Origin: Methylocystis sp. ATCC 49242
GTDB taxonomy: Bacteria > Pseudomonadota > Alphaproteobacteria > Rhizobiales > Beijerinckiaceae
Length of the DNA stretch: 64,000 nt
Direction: 5' to 3'
Assembly (NCBI RefSeq): GCF_000188155.2
Contig: NZ_KE124774.1
Location: 3,860,934 to 3,924,933 of the forward strand
This document shows, in pieces, positions 9,487-17,936 of this stretch (positions within the stretch are counted from its first letter, which is position 1; each line of letters opens with the position of its first letter). Position numbers and translations under genes: made by a program. The notes beneath the pieces are model-generated. The model did not search any database. It was given only the letters and a program-made list of their open reading frames with translations, and was not told where the DNA came from.

Positions 9487-9630
9487 GTGACGCCTGAACA
9501 GCAAACCGACCCCGCGCTCATGGCCATGATGCGCTGCTACATGTCGAGGCCGAGGATCGCCTGGCCCTATCTGGCGCTTCTCTTCGTCGCCATGGCCGTT
9601 CTCGTCGGCGGGCTGTTCCTGCCCGCCTGA
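9487..9630 (+). CDS. Small single-pass membrane protein
   Basis: A 47-codon frame with GTG start at 9487 preceded by GAGAAG. It encodes a short polar N-terminus (TPEQQTDPALMAMMRCYMSR) and one hydrophobic helix (LALLFVAMAVLVGGLFLP) that reaches the C-terminus. Spacing of 18 bp from creatininase and only one base from the convergent OpgG stop fits tight genome packing. No family is recognised; existence as a gene is inferred from position, start context and amphiphilic layout. Confidence 0.5.
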   Translation: MTPEQQTDPALMAMMRCYMSRPRIAWPYLALLFVAMAVLVGGLFLPA

Positions 9631-9631
9631 C

Positions 9632-11191
9632 TCACGCCGCCGGCGCCGTCCAGGGATAGGTCCAGGTCTCCGTGAGCGTGCGGCCGTTCGCGCGCAGGAA
9701 AACACGGATGTCCGTCGTTTCTCCCGGCTTGCAGCCGATGTCGATCATGGCGCGCACGCCGCCGATATTCACGTTCGGCGCAATGCCCGTTCGAAGCACG
9801 CGTCCGCAGGTCGTCGTGGCGACGACCTCGATCTGGCCGGGGTCCGAAACGTAATAGGAGAGATCGCCGCCGGCGAAATCGACGAGGAAGCGATTCGCGG
9901 TCGGATTGTCCGGCTCGGCCGAGCCGAGCGCGCGGGCAGGCGCCTCGAAGGTGTTCACGACATGGCCGTTCGGCGTAAGGCGCGGCATGTCGAGCCCCGC
10001 TGTAATCCGATAGCTGAACGTATAGGGCTTGCCCGGCTCCAGCGGATTTGCCGGAGTCCATGCAGCGACGACATTGTCGTTCGTTTCGTCCGTCGTCGGC
10101 AGCTCGATCAGCTCCACGCGGCCGGCGCCCCAGTCGCCCGCCGGTTCGACGAAATAGGTGGGACGGTTCTGATAGGCGAGATCGAGATCCTGATAGGATT
10201 CGAAGGTCCGGTCGCGCTGCAGCAGGCCGAATCCGCGAATGTTGGAGTCGAAGAAGGACGTCGAGCGCACGCGCGTCGGATTGGCGAGCGGCCGCCAGAG
10301 CCATTCGCCCGAGGCGTTGTGAACAAGAAGCCCGTCCGAATCATGCAGCTCGTTGCGATAGCCGTCGTGCACGTGACGGTCGTTCTCGCCGGTGAGATAC
10401 ATCGACGTCAGCGGCGCCAGGCCGAACTTCACGCCGGCGCGGCGCGCAAACAGCGTCGCCTGCACGTCCATCGTGCTTTCCTGGCCGACAGTGAGATCGA
10501 ACTTGTAGGCTCCGGTCGCCGCCTCGCCGTCGAGCAGCGCGTAGATCGTGACGTGATTGCTTCCCGCCGTCGGCGTCTCGACCCAGAATTCGCGGAAGAA
10601 GGGGAAGGTCTCCTTCGGGGTGCCCGCCTCGACGCAGAGTCCACGCGCCGACAGGCCATATTGCTGGTCGCGGCCGAGGAAGCGAAAATAGCTCGCGCCG
10701 AGAAAGGAGATCGCCTCGTCATGGGCGTGGGGGTCGTTCACCGGAAAGTTCAGGCGGAAGCCGGCGAAACCCATGTTGACCGGCGGCGCCTTTTCAACCT
10801 TCAGCTTGCCGTAGTCAAACAACGACGGCGAATAGGGGATCGGCGAGGCAATGCCGTCGCGAATCACATTGATGGTGACGCCGCGCCGGTACAGGAAGCC
10901 GCGGTGAAAGGTATGGAGACGGAAACCGCCCGCGACATTGGAGAAGATCGCGTGGTCTTCCTTGAAACGCAGGTCGCGCCAGGTGTCGAAATCCAGCGAA
11001 TCGAAGGGATCGGGCAGTTTCGCGTCGGCGTCCTCGAAGGGCGCTTTCACGAGATCCTGAGCGCGCCGAAGGACGTCGTCGAAGCCAAACTGCGGAGCAG
11101 GATTGGCGGGTTGAGCCTGGGATGGCAGCGTCATCTGTAAGCCGGCTGCCGCGGCGGCGCCGATGAAATGGCGCCGGGTAAATTCGGTCAT
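9632..11191 (-). CDS. Glucan biosynthesis protein OpgG/OpgD (MdoG family), Tat-exported
   Basis: Periplasmic protein for branching or size control of osmoregulated periplasmic glucans. The 519-residue start MTEFTRRHFIGAAAA is chosen because it opens with a twin-arginine signal (RRHFIG, cleavage after QA near residue 27); the frame stays open far upstream but without conservation. Typical MdoG blocks follow: FGFDDVLRRAQDLV, LDFDTWRDLRF, AISFLGASYFRFLG, YGLSARGL, FREFWVE and the C-terminal Ig-like domain. The Tat signal favours an OpgD-like protein, whereas E. coli OpgG uses Sec. The glucosyltransferase OpgH is not in the window; a candidate succinyltransferase OpgC lies at 56152. The 5' region is divergent from ornithine decarboxylase. 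Confidence 0.9.
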   Translation of the reverse strand: MTEFTRRHFIGAAAAAGLQMTLPSQAQPANPAPQFGFDDVLRRAQDLVKAPFEDADAKLPDPFDSLDFDTWRDLRFKEDHAIFSNVAGGFRLHTFHRGFLYRRGVTINVIRDGIASPIPYSPSLFDYGKLKVEKAPPVNMGFAGFRLNFPVNDPHAHDEAISFLGASYFRFLGRDQQYGLSARGLCVEAGTPKETFPFFREFWVETPTAGSNHVTIYALLDGEAATGAYKFDLTVGQESTMDVQATLFARRAGVKFGLAPLTSMYLTGENDRHVHDGYRNELHDSDGLLVHNASGEWLWRPLANPTRVRSTSFFDSNIRGFGLLQRDRTFESYQDLDLAYQNRPTYFVEPAGDWGAGRVELIELPTTDETNDNVVAAWTPANPLEPGKPYTFSYRITAGLDMPRLTPNGHVVNTFEAPARALGSAEPDNPTANRFLVDFAGGDLSYYVSDPGQIEVVATTTCGRVLRTGIAPNVNIGGVRAMIDIGCKPGETTDIRVFLRANGRTLTETWTYPWTAPAA

Positions 11192-11439
11192 TTTCGTTTC
11201 CGGAAGGTGGCGCCCCGCCGCGCGGGGCGCAATGCGCGGAAGTCGCTGCTGTAACGACATCGCTGAAGCTGCGCAAGCACTTGTAAGTTTATGTAACTCC
11301 GCCCGGGATCGCGCGACTGCGGAGTAATGCGGCGCATTCCGCCGCCGATCCCGCAGCGCACTTGGGCTTGGCGGCTGTTGCAGTTCTGCGCCCCTCGCGA
11401 ATTTATTGCGGCGCACGGTCAAAAAGCTCTTGTGTTCGC

Positions 11440-11640
11440 TGCAAAAGCGCGTATCTACCGACTTGCCCAAATCGCACGTGCCTGTGGTCGTGTGTCGGTC
11501 GGCGGGGATCCGGACAAGAGGCCGGTCAACCGTCGGAATAAAACCGGCAGCCGGAGGCGAACCGGCGAACTCCGCCCTCAACGGAGGATCGCGACTTAAA
11601 GCAACGACGGACCGGGCTTTTTTGGTCTCTGTCGGCCCTC
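11440..11640 (+). ncRNA. Candidate structured leader of ornithine decarboxylase (speF-type)
   Basis: The 750 bp between 11192 and 11941 hold no convincing gene. Within it, about 300-500 bases upstream of the ornithine decarboxylase start, is a stretch dense in complementary segments: repeated CCGG blocks in CCGGCAGCCGGAGGCGAACC, a hairpin ACTCCG-CCCTCAA-CGGAGG (about 11568-11587), and GGACCGGGC followed by six T residues (near 11605-11620). Alphaproteobacterial ornithine decarboxylase genes are known to carry the structured speF leader RNA, which this matches in position and length. Boundaries and class are inferred, not computed. The rest of the gap shows only short chance frames. Confidence 0.45.
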
Positions 11641-11941
11641 CAAAGGTCGACGCACCGAAGAGGCTTGTCTTTCTTGCCGGGCGTGCGGAAAGGGAACTTC
11701 CCCTTCCAATCGATGGCTGTTCGGATCGAAACGCATGCGCTGACGCGCGTGATTTTCGTCGTCTGACCGGCCTACGGCGCATCACCGGATCGTTTGCGCG
11801 CAAGCGTGACGCGGTCCTGGATTGCTGGCGCATCAGCGTTCGTCGCGTCTCCACCACGCGCGAACGAAGGACGTCGTGCATCCGCCGAAGCAACTGGTTC
11901 CTGGCGCGCCTCGCATCGCGCCCTTCGAAGGGGATGCCGCA

Positions 11942-13087
11942 ATGACCGACCGTATCCACGAATTCCTCGCCGACCGTCGCCGCGCAGGCCGCGACACGGG
12001 CCCCTGCCTCGTCGTCGATCTCGACGTCGTGCGCGAAAACTATCTCGGCTTCGCGAAGGCGTTGCCCGACACGCGCGTCTTTTACGCGGTGAAGGCCAAT
12101 CCGGCGCCGGAAGTGCTGTCGCTGCTCGCTTCGCTGGGCTCCTGCTTCGACACGGCCTCCGTCGTCGAGATCGAGCAGACGCTGGCCGCCGGCGCGACGC
12201 CCGACCGCATCTCCTTCGGCAACACGATCAAGAAGGAGCGCGACATCGCGCGCGCCTATGAACTCGGCATTCGCCTCTTCGCTGTCGACAGCGAAGCGGA
12301 AGTCGAGAAGATCGCGCGCGCCGCGCCGGGCTCGAAGGTCTTCTGCCGCATTCTCTGCGACGGAGCCGGCGCCGAATGGCCGCTGTCGCGCAAGTTCGGC
12401 TGCGTCCCGGAGATGGCGACCGGCGTGCTGGAGCATGCGCATCGTCTCGGCCTCAACGCCTATGGCGTGTCCTTCCATGTAGGCTCGCAGCAGACCAACC
12501 CGCGTATGTGGGACGGCGCGCTGAAGTCGGCGGCGGATATTTTCCGCGATCTCGCGGAGCGCGGAATCACGCTGCAGATGGTCAATCTCGGCGGCGGCTT
12601 CCCGACGAAATATCTGAAGAACGTGCCGGCGGTGAAGCAGTACGGCAACGCCATCTTCCGCGCGCTCTCGAAGCATTTCGGCAACCGCATTCCGGAAACG
12701 ATCATCGAGCCGGGCCGCGGCATGGTCGGCAACGCCGGGATCATCGAGGCGGAAGTCGTGCTGATCTCGAAGAAGTCGGAAGCCGAGGGCGAATTGCGCT
12801 GGGTCTATCTCGACATCGGCAAGTTCAGCGGCCTTGCGGAGACGATCGACGAGATGATTCGTTATCCCATCCGCACGCCCGCCGATGGCGCGCCCACGTC
12901 GCCTTGCGTGATCGCGGGTCCGAGCTGCGATTCGGTCGACGTGCTTTACGAGAAGCATCCCTATGATCTGCCGATCTCGCTTGAAATCGGCGCCAAGGTG
13001 CTGATCGAGGGAACGGGCGCCTATACGACCACCTATTCGGCGGTCGGCTTCAACGGCTTCCCGCCGCTGGAGACGTTCATCATCTGA
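11942..13087 (+). CDS. Ornithine decarboxylase (group IV, PLP)
   Basis: Converts L-ornithine to putrescine, the entry to polyamine synthesis; some relatives also accept lysine. The 381-residue start MTDRIHEFLADRR is preceded by GAAGGGG; an upstream in-frame extension is unconserved. The PLP lysine is K51 in YAVKANP. The phosphate-binding glycine region NLGGGFP, the EPGRG segment and the C-terminal active-site block CDSVDVLYE with YTTTYSAVGFNG are all present, defining the fold III alanine-racemase-like decarboxylases. It sits alone behind a long leader and ahead of a GNAT gene, an arrangement common in rhizobial relatives. Regulation through the leader is likely. Confidence 0.95.
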   Translation: MTDRIHEFLADRRRAGRDTGPCLVVDLDVVRENYLGFAKALPDTRVFYAVKANPAPEVLSLLASLGSCFDTASVVEIEQTLAAGATPDRISFGNTIKKERDIARAYELGIRLFAVDSEAEVEKIARAAPGSKVFCRILCDGAGAEWPLSRKFGCVPEMATGVLEHAHRLGLNAYGVSFHVGSQQTNPRMWDGALKSAADIFRDLAERGITLQMVNLGGGFPTKYLKNVPAVKQYGNAIFRALSKHFGNRIPETIIEPGRGMVGNAGIIEAEVVLISKKSEAEGELRWVYLDIGKFSGLAETIDEMIRYPIRTPADGAPTSPCVIAGPSCDSVDVLYEKHPYDLPISLEIGAKVLIEGTGAYTTTYSAVGFNGFPPLETFII

Positions 13088-13249
13088 GCGCGCCGCCGCT
13101 CTCCGACAAGCGTGATGGCCGGGCCTGTCCCGGCCGTGCGTCCGCGCAAGCGCGAGCGCGATAGCGATCACCCAAGTAACCAGTCCCGTACGGCGGGCGC
13201 GTAACCGCGCCAGGCGCGAGGGTCGCTTGTCCTCTTGAAGGAGGAACAG

Positions 13250-13843
13250 ATGACCTTTGATCTTCACCCTCACATCCTCGCGCCCGTCGCCGCTCCCGCG
13301 CCGCTGCCGCGTCCACCTTTCGCGATTCTCGATGAGACGCAGGCCGATGCGCCCGCGCGCGAGGCGCTGCTCGACGCCGCTTTCGGTCCCGCGCGCTTTC
13401 TCAAGACCTGCGAGCGTCTGCGTGAAGGGCGCAGGCCCGCGCCGGGTCTCGCGCTCATGGCAAAGGATGACGAGGGCGAGCTGATCGCGACGATTCGCCT
13501 GTGGCCGATCTTCGCGGGCGGTCGCCGCCCCGCGTTGCTGCTGGGCCCGCTTGCTGTTGCCGAGCATGCTCGCTCGCTGGGTTTGGGCGGGGAAATGATT
13601 CGCGCCTCGCTCGCCCGCGCCGAGGCGCTCGGCCATCGCGCGGTGCTGCTCGTGGGCGACGAGCCCTATTATCGCCGCTTCGGCTTCGAGCGGCGCTTCA
13701 CCGAGAAGCTCGCCTTGCCGGGGCCGGTGGAGCGCGCGCGCTTTCTGGGTCTGGAGCTTGCGCCGGGCGCGCTCGAGGGCGCGCGCGGGCGCGTGACGGC
13801 GGCGCCGGACCTTGCGCCGGTCGGCCTGCCATTCGCAGCCTGA
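13250..13843 (+). CDS. GNAT-family N-acetyltransferase
   Basis: A 197-residue acetyl-CoA-dependent acetyltransferase. ATG at 13250 is preceded by a strong AAGGAGG site, whereas the upstream TTG lies inside that site. The GNAT acetyl-CoA loop appears as HARSLGLGGEMIRASL, preceded by the strand LLLGPLAV and followed by VLLVGDEPYYRRFGFER, the YYxRFGF signature of the YhbS-like subgroup. It follows ornithine decarboxylase by 162 bp, so a role with polyamines or their derivatives is possible but unproven. Confidence 0.87.
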   Translation: MTFDLHPHILAPVAAPAPLPRPPFAILDETQADAPAREALLDAAFGPARFLKTCERLREGRRPAPGLALMAKDDEGELIATIRLWPIFAGGRRPALLLGPLAVAEHARSLGLGGEMIRASLARAEALGHRAVLLVGDEPYYRRFGFERRFTEKLALPGPVERARFLGLELAPGALEGARGRVTAAPDLAPVGLPFAA

Positions 13844-13849
13844 GGATTC

Positions 13850-14656
13850 TCAGGCCGCGGTCGCGTCGGCGCGTGGTTCGAGCGCGGTGACGCCTTCGAT
13901 GAAGGCTCGGTCGCGGCCCGCGCGCTTCGCCGCATAGAGCAGCATGTCGGCCGCCTTGATCGCGTCGTCGAGCGAGCGGCCGGGGCGACGCTCGGCGGCG
14001 CCTATGCTCACCGTGAGGCCGATCGCGCGCCCATCGATGACGGCGCCGCTGGCGCGCACCGTCGTCCTGATCGTTTGCGCCATCAGCAGGGCGAGCGCGC
14101 TCGTGGCGCGCGGCAGGAAGACGCCGAACTCTTCGCCCCCCAGCCGCCCGACAAATCCCGAATCGCCGACGCTCGCAGTCAGAGAGGACGCCAGAGTCTT
14201 GAGCGCCGAGTCTCCGAGGTCGTGGCCGTAGGTGTCGTTGATTTTCTTGAAATGGTCGGCGTCGACCATCATGAACACGCCGCCCTGAGAAAAAGCCCTT
14301 TGCGTCTCGCCGAGGAAATGCGCGCGCGTCAAAACGCCGGTGAGCGGATCGAACTGTATGAGCGCCCCGACACGGTCGATCGTCCGGGTGATCAGCAGCA
14401 GCATATAGAACACGACGAATGCGAGCGGGACGGTGATGAAGATTGGAATAAAGGCCGCGATGCCGACGCCGAAGTAAAAGACGACATCGGGCATGGGCCA
14501 AAGCGCGCCGCCCACGACGCAGACTGCGACCAGGGTCGTGAAAATGGTGCAGACGATCGTATAGCCGACGACCTGTCGGAACGACTCCATCCGCAGCCAG
14601 CGTGAAATAATCCGGTCAAACGCTTCGAGCATCCCCCCATCCTGGGCGCGATGCAT
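13850..14656 (-). CDS. Membrane-anchored GGDEF diguanylate cyclase
   Basis: Makes cyclic di-GMP from two GTP. The 268-residue protein has two N-terminal hydrophobic segments (about residues 27-48 and 54-92) with almost no periplasmic sensor, then a GGDEF domain beginning DPLTGVLTRAHFL, with DADHFKKINDTYGHDLGD and the active-site GRLGGEEFGVFLP. The usual allosteric I-site RxxD five residues before GGEEF is absent (GDSG there), so product inhibition through that site is not expected. It is convergent with the GNAT gene, 6 bp apart. Input signal unknown. Confidence 0.9.
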   Translation of the reverse strand: MHRAQDGGMLEAFDRIISRWLRMESFRQVVGYTIVCTIFTTLVAVCVVGGALWPMPDVVFYFGVGIAAFIPIFITVPLAFVVFYMLLLITRTIDRVGALIQFDPLTGVLTRAHFLGETQRAFSQGGVFMMVDADHFKKINDTYGHDLGDSALKTLASSLTASVGDSGFVGRLGGEEFGVFLPRATSALALLMAQTIRTTVRASGAVIDGRAIGLTVSIGAAERRPGRSLDDAIKAADMLLYAAKRAGRDRAFIEGVTALEPRADATAA

Positions 14657-14747
14657 TAAAGCCGTCTGATGGAAGACGGTTAATGATCGTCTTCCGGTTC
14701 AGAAGAGCGCAACTTGCGCGCTGAGATTCGCGCGCCATGTTTGGCTC

Positions 14748-14939
14748 ATGTCCAAGCCTCGACAGAGTCCTGCACGCAGCAAGACGGATTTGCCCGAGAA
14801 AATCTGCCTTGCCTGTGGAAGGCCATTCGCCTGGCGCAAGAAATGGCGCGAGTGCTGGGAAGAGGTGAAAACCTGCTCCGAGCGCTGCAAGGGCGATTTG
14901 CGTCGCGCGCGCCGCGCTCAGAAAAAGGAGAGCGCGTAG
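14748..14939 (+). CDS. DUF2256 small zinc-ribbon-like protein
   Basis: A 63-residue protein matching the DUF2256 pattern: CLACGRPFAWRKKW followed by WEEVKTCSERC. Four cysteines (two CxxC-like pairs) suggest a treble-clef or zinc-ribbon site; the family's function is unknown. The N-terminus and the C-terminal RRARRAQKK are basic. Its last 22 bases overlap the convergent PAP2 gene. Confidence 0.85.
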   Translation: MSKPRQSPARSKTDLPEKICLACGRPFAWRKKWRECWEEVKTCSERCKGDLRRARRAQKKESA

Positions 14940-15523
14940 CTCGACAGCGGAAAGGCAATCACGACGGCGAGCGCAACGCCGGCAATGACGTCGGTGGGAT
15001 AATGATGCGCCGTGGCGATGCGCGACCATGCCATGGAAAGGACGATGATCCCCGACGAGACCGTCATCGCCGGCCAGGCCAGCACGATCGGCGCAAGCAC
15101 GCCGGTGATGGTCATGGCGTGGCCGCTCGGGAATGAGTGCTCGTCGAGCGTCTTCAAGAGCGACGGCAGCCGCGCGTCGACATGACAGGGGCGCTTGCGC
15201 CGGAAGCGGCGCTTGATGATCGGATAGAGAATGTGCAGCAGCGCGGCGTTGAGGCCCGCGAGCAGGACCACATGCCAGCCGTTCCAGCCGAGGCCCCAGA
15301 ATACGAGCGGCAGCAGAATGAGATAGATCCAGCCATTTCCAAGCTTGCTCACGCCGATGGCGAGATATCGGATCGCCCTGGGCTGCGCCATGCGGGAGAA
15401 GAGGTGAACGACGGCGAGATCAGCGTCGGCAAGACGTTGCAGCCAGGAAGCCTGAAGGCCATTTTGCGGAATGGATGACGCGTCGCGCGTCAGCTTCGTC
15501 GCGAGGTCTGTTGTAAACGCCAT
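14918..15523 (-). CDS. PAP2-family membrane phosphatase
   Basis: Integral inner-membrane phosphatase of the PAP2 superfamily (phosphatidate, undecaprenyl pyrophosphate or lipid A phosphate substrates). The 201-residue protein shows about five hydrophobic helices and the three acid-phosphatase motifs: KRRFRRKRP, FPSGHAMT and SRIATAHHYPTDVIAG, so the catalytic histidines are present. The 50-residue N-terminal part is amphipathic. Specific substrate not deducible; neighbours give no clue. Confidence 0.88.
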   Translation of the reverse strand: MAFTTDLATKLTRDASSIPQNGLQASWLQRLADADLAVVHLFSRMAQPRAIRYLAIGVSKLGNGWIYLILLPLVFWGLGWNGWHVVLLAGLNAALLHILYPIIKRRFRRKRPCHVDARLPSLLKTLDEHSFPSGHAMTITGVLAPIVLAWPAMTVSSGIIVLSMAWSRIATAHHYPTDVIAGVALAVVIAFPLSSYALSFF

Positions 15524-15650
15524 GATGCAAGGCTAGGCGCGCTGCGCTGCATTTTCACGACGTTGCGACTGCGTTTCGGTGACAGTTGGATTGAGGATGT
15601 GTGACGGGTGGATGATGGTTTGGTGACAATAGCGATCCTCAAATATCCAC

Positions 15651-15656
15651 TATAAT
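15651..15656 (+). promoter_or_regulatory. Candidate -10 box for the small gene at 15716
   Basis: A consensus TATAAT lies in an unusually AT-rich 190-bp spacer, about 60 bases before the ATG at 15716. No good -35 hexamer stands at 17 bp (AATAGC there; ACAATA at 19), so assignment rests on the -10 alone. Confidence 0.35.
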
Positions 15657-15715
15657 CCATTCGACTAACCAATCGTTCAAAGGTATCGCATGCGGTCTCT
15701 GAGAGAGGAATCGGC

Positions 15716-16003
15716 ATGAGCGATTATGGACACTCTGTAGGATTCAGAAACGAAATTTGGGCTGAGATTTCGCGTGGCGCGGCGAAGGGCGGCATCTTGG
15801 TCCCCCATCGGAATCAGCGTGGGCGCTTCGCTGGGCTTTACATTGCCAGCAGGTCCAGATTCCAGCGAGACTACATAGGCGTTGGAAGCATTGAAGAACT
15901 CAAAGAGTACATCAAAAAAGGTTATTCGATCAGGATGTCGCCGCGCGATTGCGGAGGAGCGCCCAGCCTTGTTGCGCCCGAATCTATCAAGGGGTGGCGT
16001 TAG
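15716..16003 (+). CDS. Hypothetical protein, 95 residues
   Basis: No family recognised. The soluble protein has a GRFAGLYIASRSRFQRDYIGVG core followed by a helix (SIEELKEYIKKGYSIRM). ATG at 15716 has AGAGAGGAA upstream and a TATAAT box about 60 bp before it, both better than typical here. Base composition is lower in GC than the flanking genes, which hints at acquisition. It is convergent with pepP, 27 bp apart. A real gene is likely from the start signals; function unknown. Confidence 0.6.
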   Translation: MSDYGHSVGFRNEIWAEISRGAAKGGILVPHRNQRGRFAGLYIASRSRFQRDYIGVGSIEELKEYIKKGYSIRMSPRDCGGAPSLVAPESIKGWR

Positions 16004-16030
16004 GAGGGCGGGCGCTATGCGTCCGCCAAT

Positions 16031-17845
16031 TCAAATCGCCCGTGTCGCCTCCCGCAGCCACTTCCGCGTCGTCGCATCCACTAGCGGCGCGAGCGTCTTG
16101 CGCACATGGGCGTGATAGGTGTTGAGCCAGCCGATCTCCTCCGGCGTCATTAGTTTCGGCTCGACGCAATTGAGGTCGAAGGGCGCGAGCGTGATGGTCT
16201 CGAAACCATACATCTCGCGCTCGCCGCCCTTGATCTCGCGTTTTTCGACAATGACGAGATTTTCGAGGCGAATTCCATATTCGCCTGCGCGGTAATATCC
16301 GGGTTCGTTCGACAGGATCATGCCGGGAACGAGCGGCGTCGTTCCGAGTTTGGAGATGCGCTGCGGGCCTTCGTGCACGGAGAGATAGGCGCCGACGCCA
16401 TGTCCTGTCCCGTGATCGAAATCGAGTCCCGCCTCCCACAGATAGCGGCGCGCGAAGGCGTCGAGCTGCGCGCCCGACACGCCTTTCGGAAACACCGCGC
16501 GCGCAATCGCGATATGGCCCTTCAGCACGCGCGTGAAATGTTCGCGCAACTGTTTCGACGCGCGGCCCACGCAGACGGTGCGCGTCACATCGGTCGTGCC
16601 GTCGAGATATTGCGCGCCGCTGTCGACGAGATAAACGCCCCTGCCGATTTTCAGATTGCTCTTTTCGGTCACGCGATAATGCGGGATCGCGGCGTGCGCG
16701 CCGAAGGCGGAAATCGTCGGGAAGGAAATGTCGCGCAGATCGCCGTTCTCGCGGCGGAACGTCTCCAGCGCTTCGGCCGCGGAAATCTCCGTCAGCCTGC
16801 CCTTGGGCGCAGCCTCCGCGAACCATGCGAGAAAGCGCGTCAGCGCCGCGCCGTCGCGAATATGCGCCTCGCGTGCGCCGGCGAGTTCGGCCTTGTTCTT
16901 GATCGCTTTCGGGAGCGACGCCGGGTCGTCGGCGAGGCGCGGCTTTCCGCCCGCCGCGCGTAGCGTCTCGACGAGTTTCGCGGGCGCGGTGACAGTGTCG
17001 AACATGACCGTCTCGCCGCGCCGACCCGCTTCCGTCAGATCATCGATGAGCGTGGAAGGCTCGCGCAGTGTGAGAAATTTCTCCAGCGCCGCGCGCGTCT
17101 TCGCGTCGAGTTTGGCGCCGTCGATATAGAGCCTCGGCGCGCCGTCCTTTGGCAGCAGCGCGAAGGCGAGCGCAATCGGCGTATGCGCGACGTCCGAGCC
17201 GCGAATGTTGAAGGCCCAGCAGATCGCGTGCGGATCGGACATCAGCGCCGCGTCGGCGCCCTTGAGGCCGTCGCGCAGCTTCCTGATCTTCGCGGCCGCG
17301 CTTTCACCCGCATAGCGCGGCGGATGGATGACGACGGCGCCGACCGGCTCGCCGGGGCGCTCGGACCACAGCGCGTCGATCGGATTGGCGTCGAGCGGAA
17401 CGAGCGTGACTTCCTTGCCTTCCAGCGCCTTTGCGAAGCGCTCGATCTGGGCGCTGGTGTGCACCCACGGATCGTAGCCGATTCGGGCGCCGTGATGCGC
17501 GTGATCGGCGAGCCAGTTTGCGGGCGAGGTCTCGGAGATGTCGAGCGGCCTGAACAGTTTCTCGTCGATTTCCTGACGGACCTGAATCACGTAGCGGCCG
17601 TCGACGAAGATCGCGGCCTGTTTCTCCAGCACGACGGCGAAGCCGGCCGAGCCGGTGAAGCCCGTGAGCCACGCGAGGCGCTCGGCGCATTTGGGCACAT
17701 ATTCGTTCTGATGCGCGTCGGCGCGCGGAACGAGGAAACCGTCGAGCCCCTGTCGTTTGAGTTCCTGACGCAGGGAGGCGAGCCGCGCGGCGCTGTCGCT
17801 GGAGGAGGAGGCGTCGGCGAAGGTCTGGAATTTTGCTTCGAACAT
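16031..17845 (-). CDS. pepP: Xaa-Pro aminopeptidase, M24B family
   Basis: Removes N-terminal residues that precede proline. The 604-residue protein has the three-part layout of long APP1-type aminopeptidases: two creatinase-like N-terminal domains (residues about 15-310) and a pita-bread M24 catalytic domain. Metal ligands are seen in DGTTDVTRTV (Asp), DHGTGHGVGAYL (His), NEPGYYRAGEYG (Glu) and IRLENLV (Glu). The length and extra C-terminal segment with WLNTYHAHVRKTLAP match eukaryote-like APP1 enzymes common in Alphaproteobacteria. No signal peptide; cytoplasmic. Upstream 91 bp separates it from prmA on the same strand. Confidence 0.93.
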   Translation of the reverse strand: MFEAKFQTFADASSSSDSAARLASLRQELKRQGLDGFLVPRADAHQNEYVPKCAERLAWLTGFTGSAGFAVVLEKQAAIFVDGRYVIQVRQEIDEKLFRPLDISETSPANWLADHAHHGARIGYDPWVHTSAQIERFAKALEGKEVTLVPLDANPIDALWSERPGEPVGAVVIHPPRYAGESAAAKIRKLRDGLKGADAALMSDPHAICWAFNIRGSDVAHTPIALAFALLPKDGAPRLYIDGAKLDAKTRAALEKFLTLREPSTLIDDLTEAGRRGETVMFDTVTAPAKLVETLRAAGGKPRLADDPASLPKAIKNKAELAGAREAHIRDGAALTRFLAWFAEAAPKGRLTEISAAEALETFRRENGDLRDISFPTISAFGAHAAIPHYRVTEKSNLKIGRGVYLVDSGAQYLDGTTDVTRTVCVGRASKQLREHFTRVLKGHIAIARAVFPKGVSGAQLDAFARRYLWEAGLDFDHGTGHGVGAYLSVHEGPQRISKLGTTPLVPGMILSNEPGYYRAGEYGIRLENLVIVEKREIKGGEREMYGFETITLAPFDLNCVEPKLMTPEEIGWLNTYHAHVRKTLAPLVDATTRKWLREATRAI

Positions 17846-17936
17846 AGCGCAAAGCTAGTCGCGCGAGCGGCCGTCGGCAATGGTCTCACGCCTTGATCCG
17901 CGGCCTTTCTGCCCGTCCCCGCCAGGCGCGAGAGCG

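Noticed and set aside
11406-11945. 179-codon frame across the ornithine decarboxylase leader, ending at its start codon
   Set aside because: Arg/Ser-rich without motifs or start signals; the leader is better explained as structured RNA, although a short upstream peptide cannot be excluded.
11192-13636. Minus-strand frame continuing upstream of OpgG through the leader and ornithine decarboxylase
   Set aside because: The conserved start with a twin-arginine signal is at 11191, and the extension is antisense to a well-supported gene.
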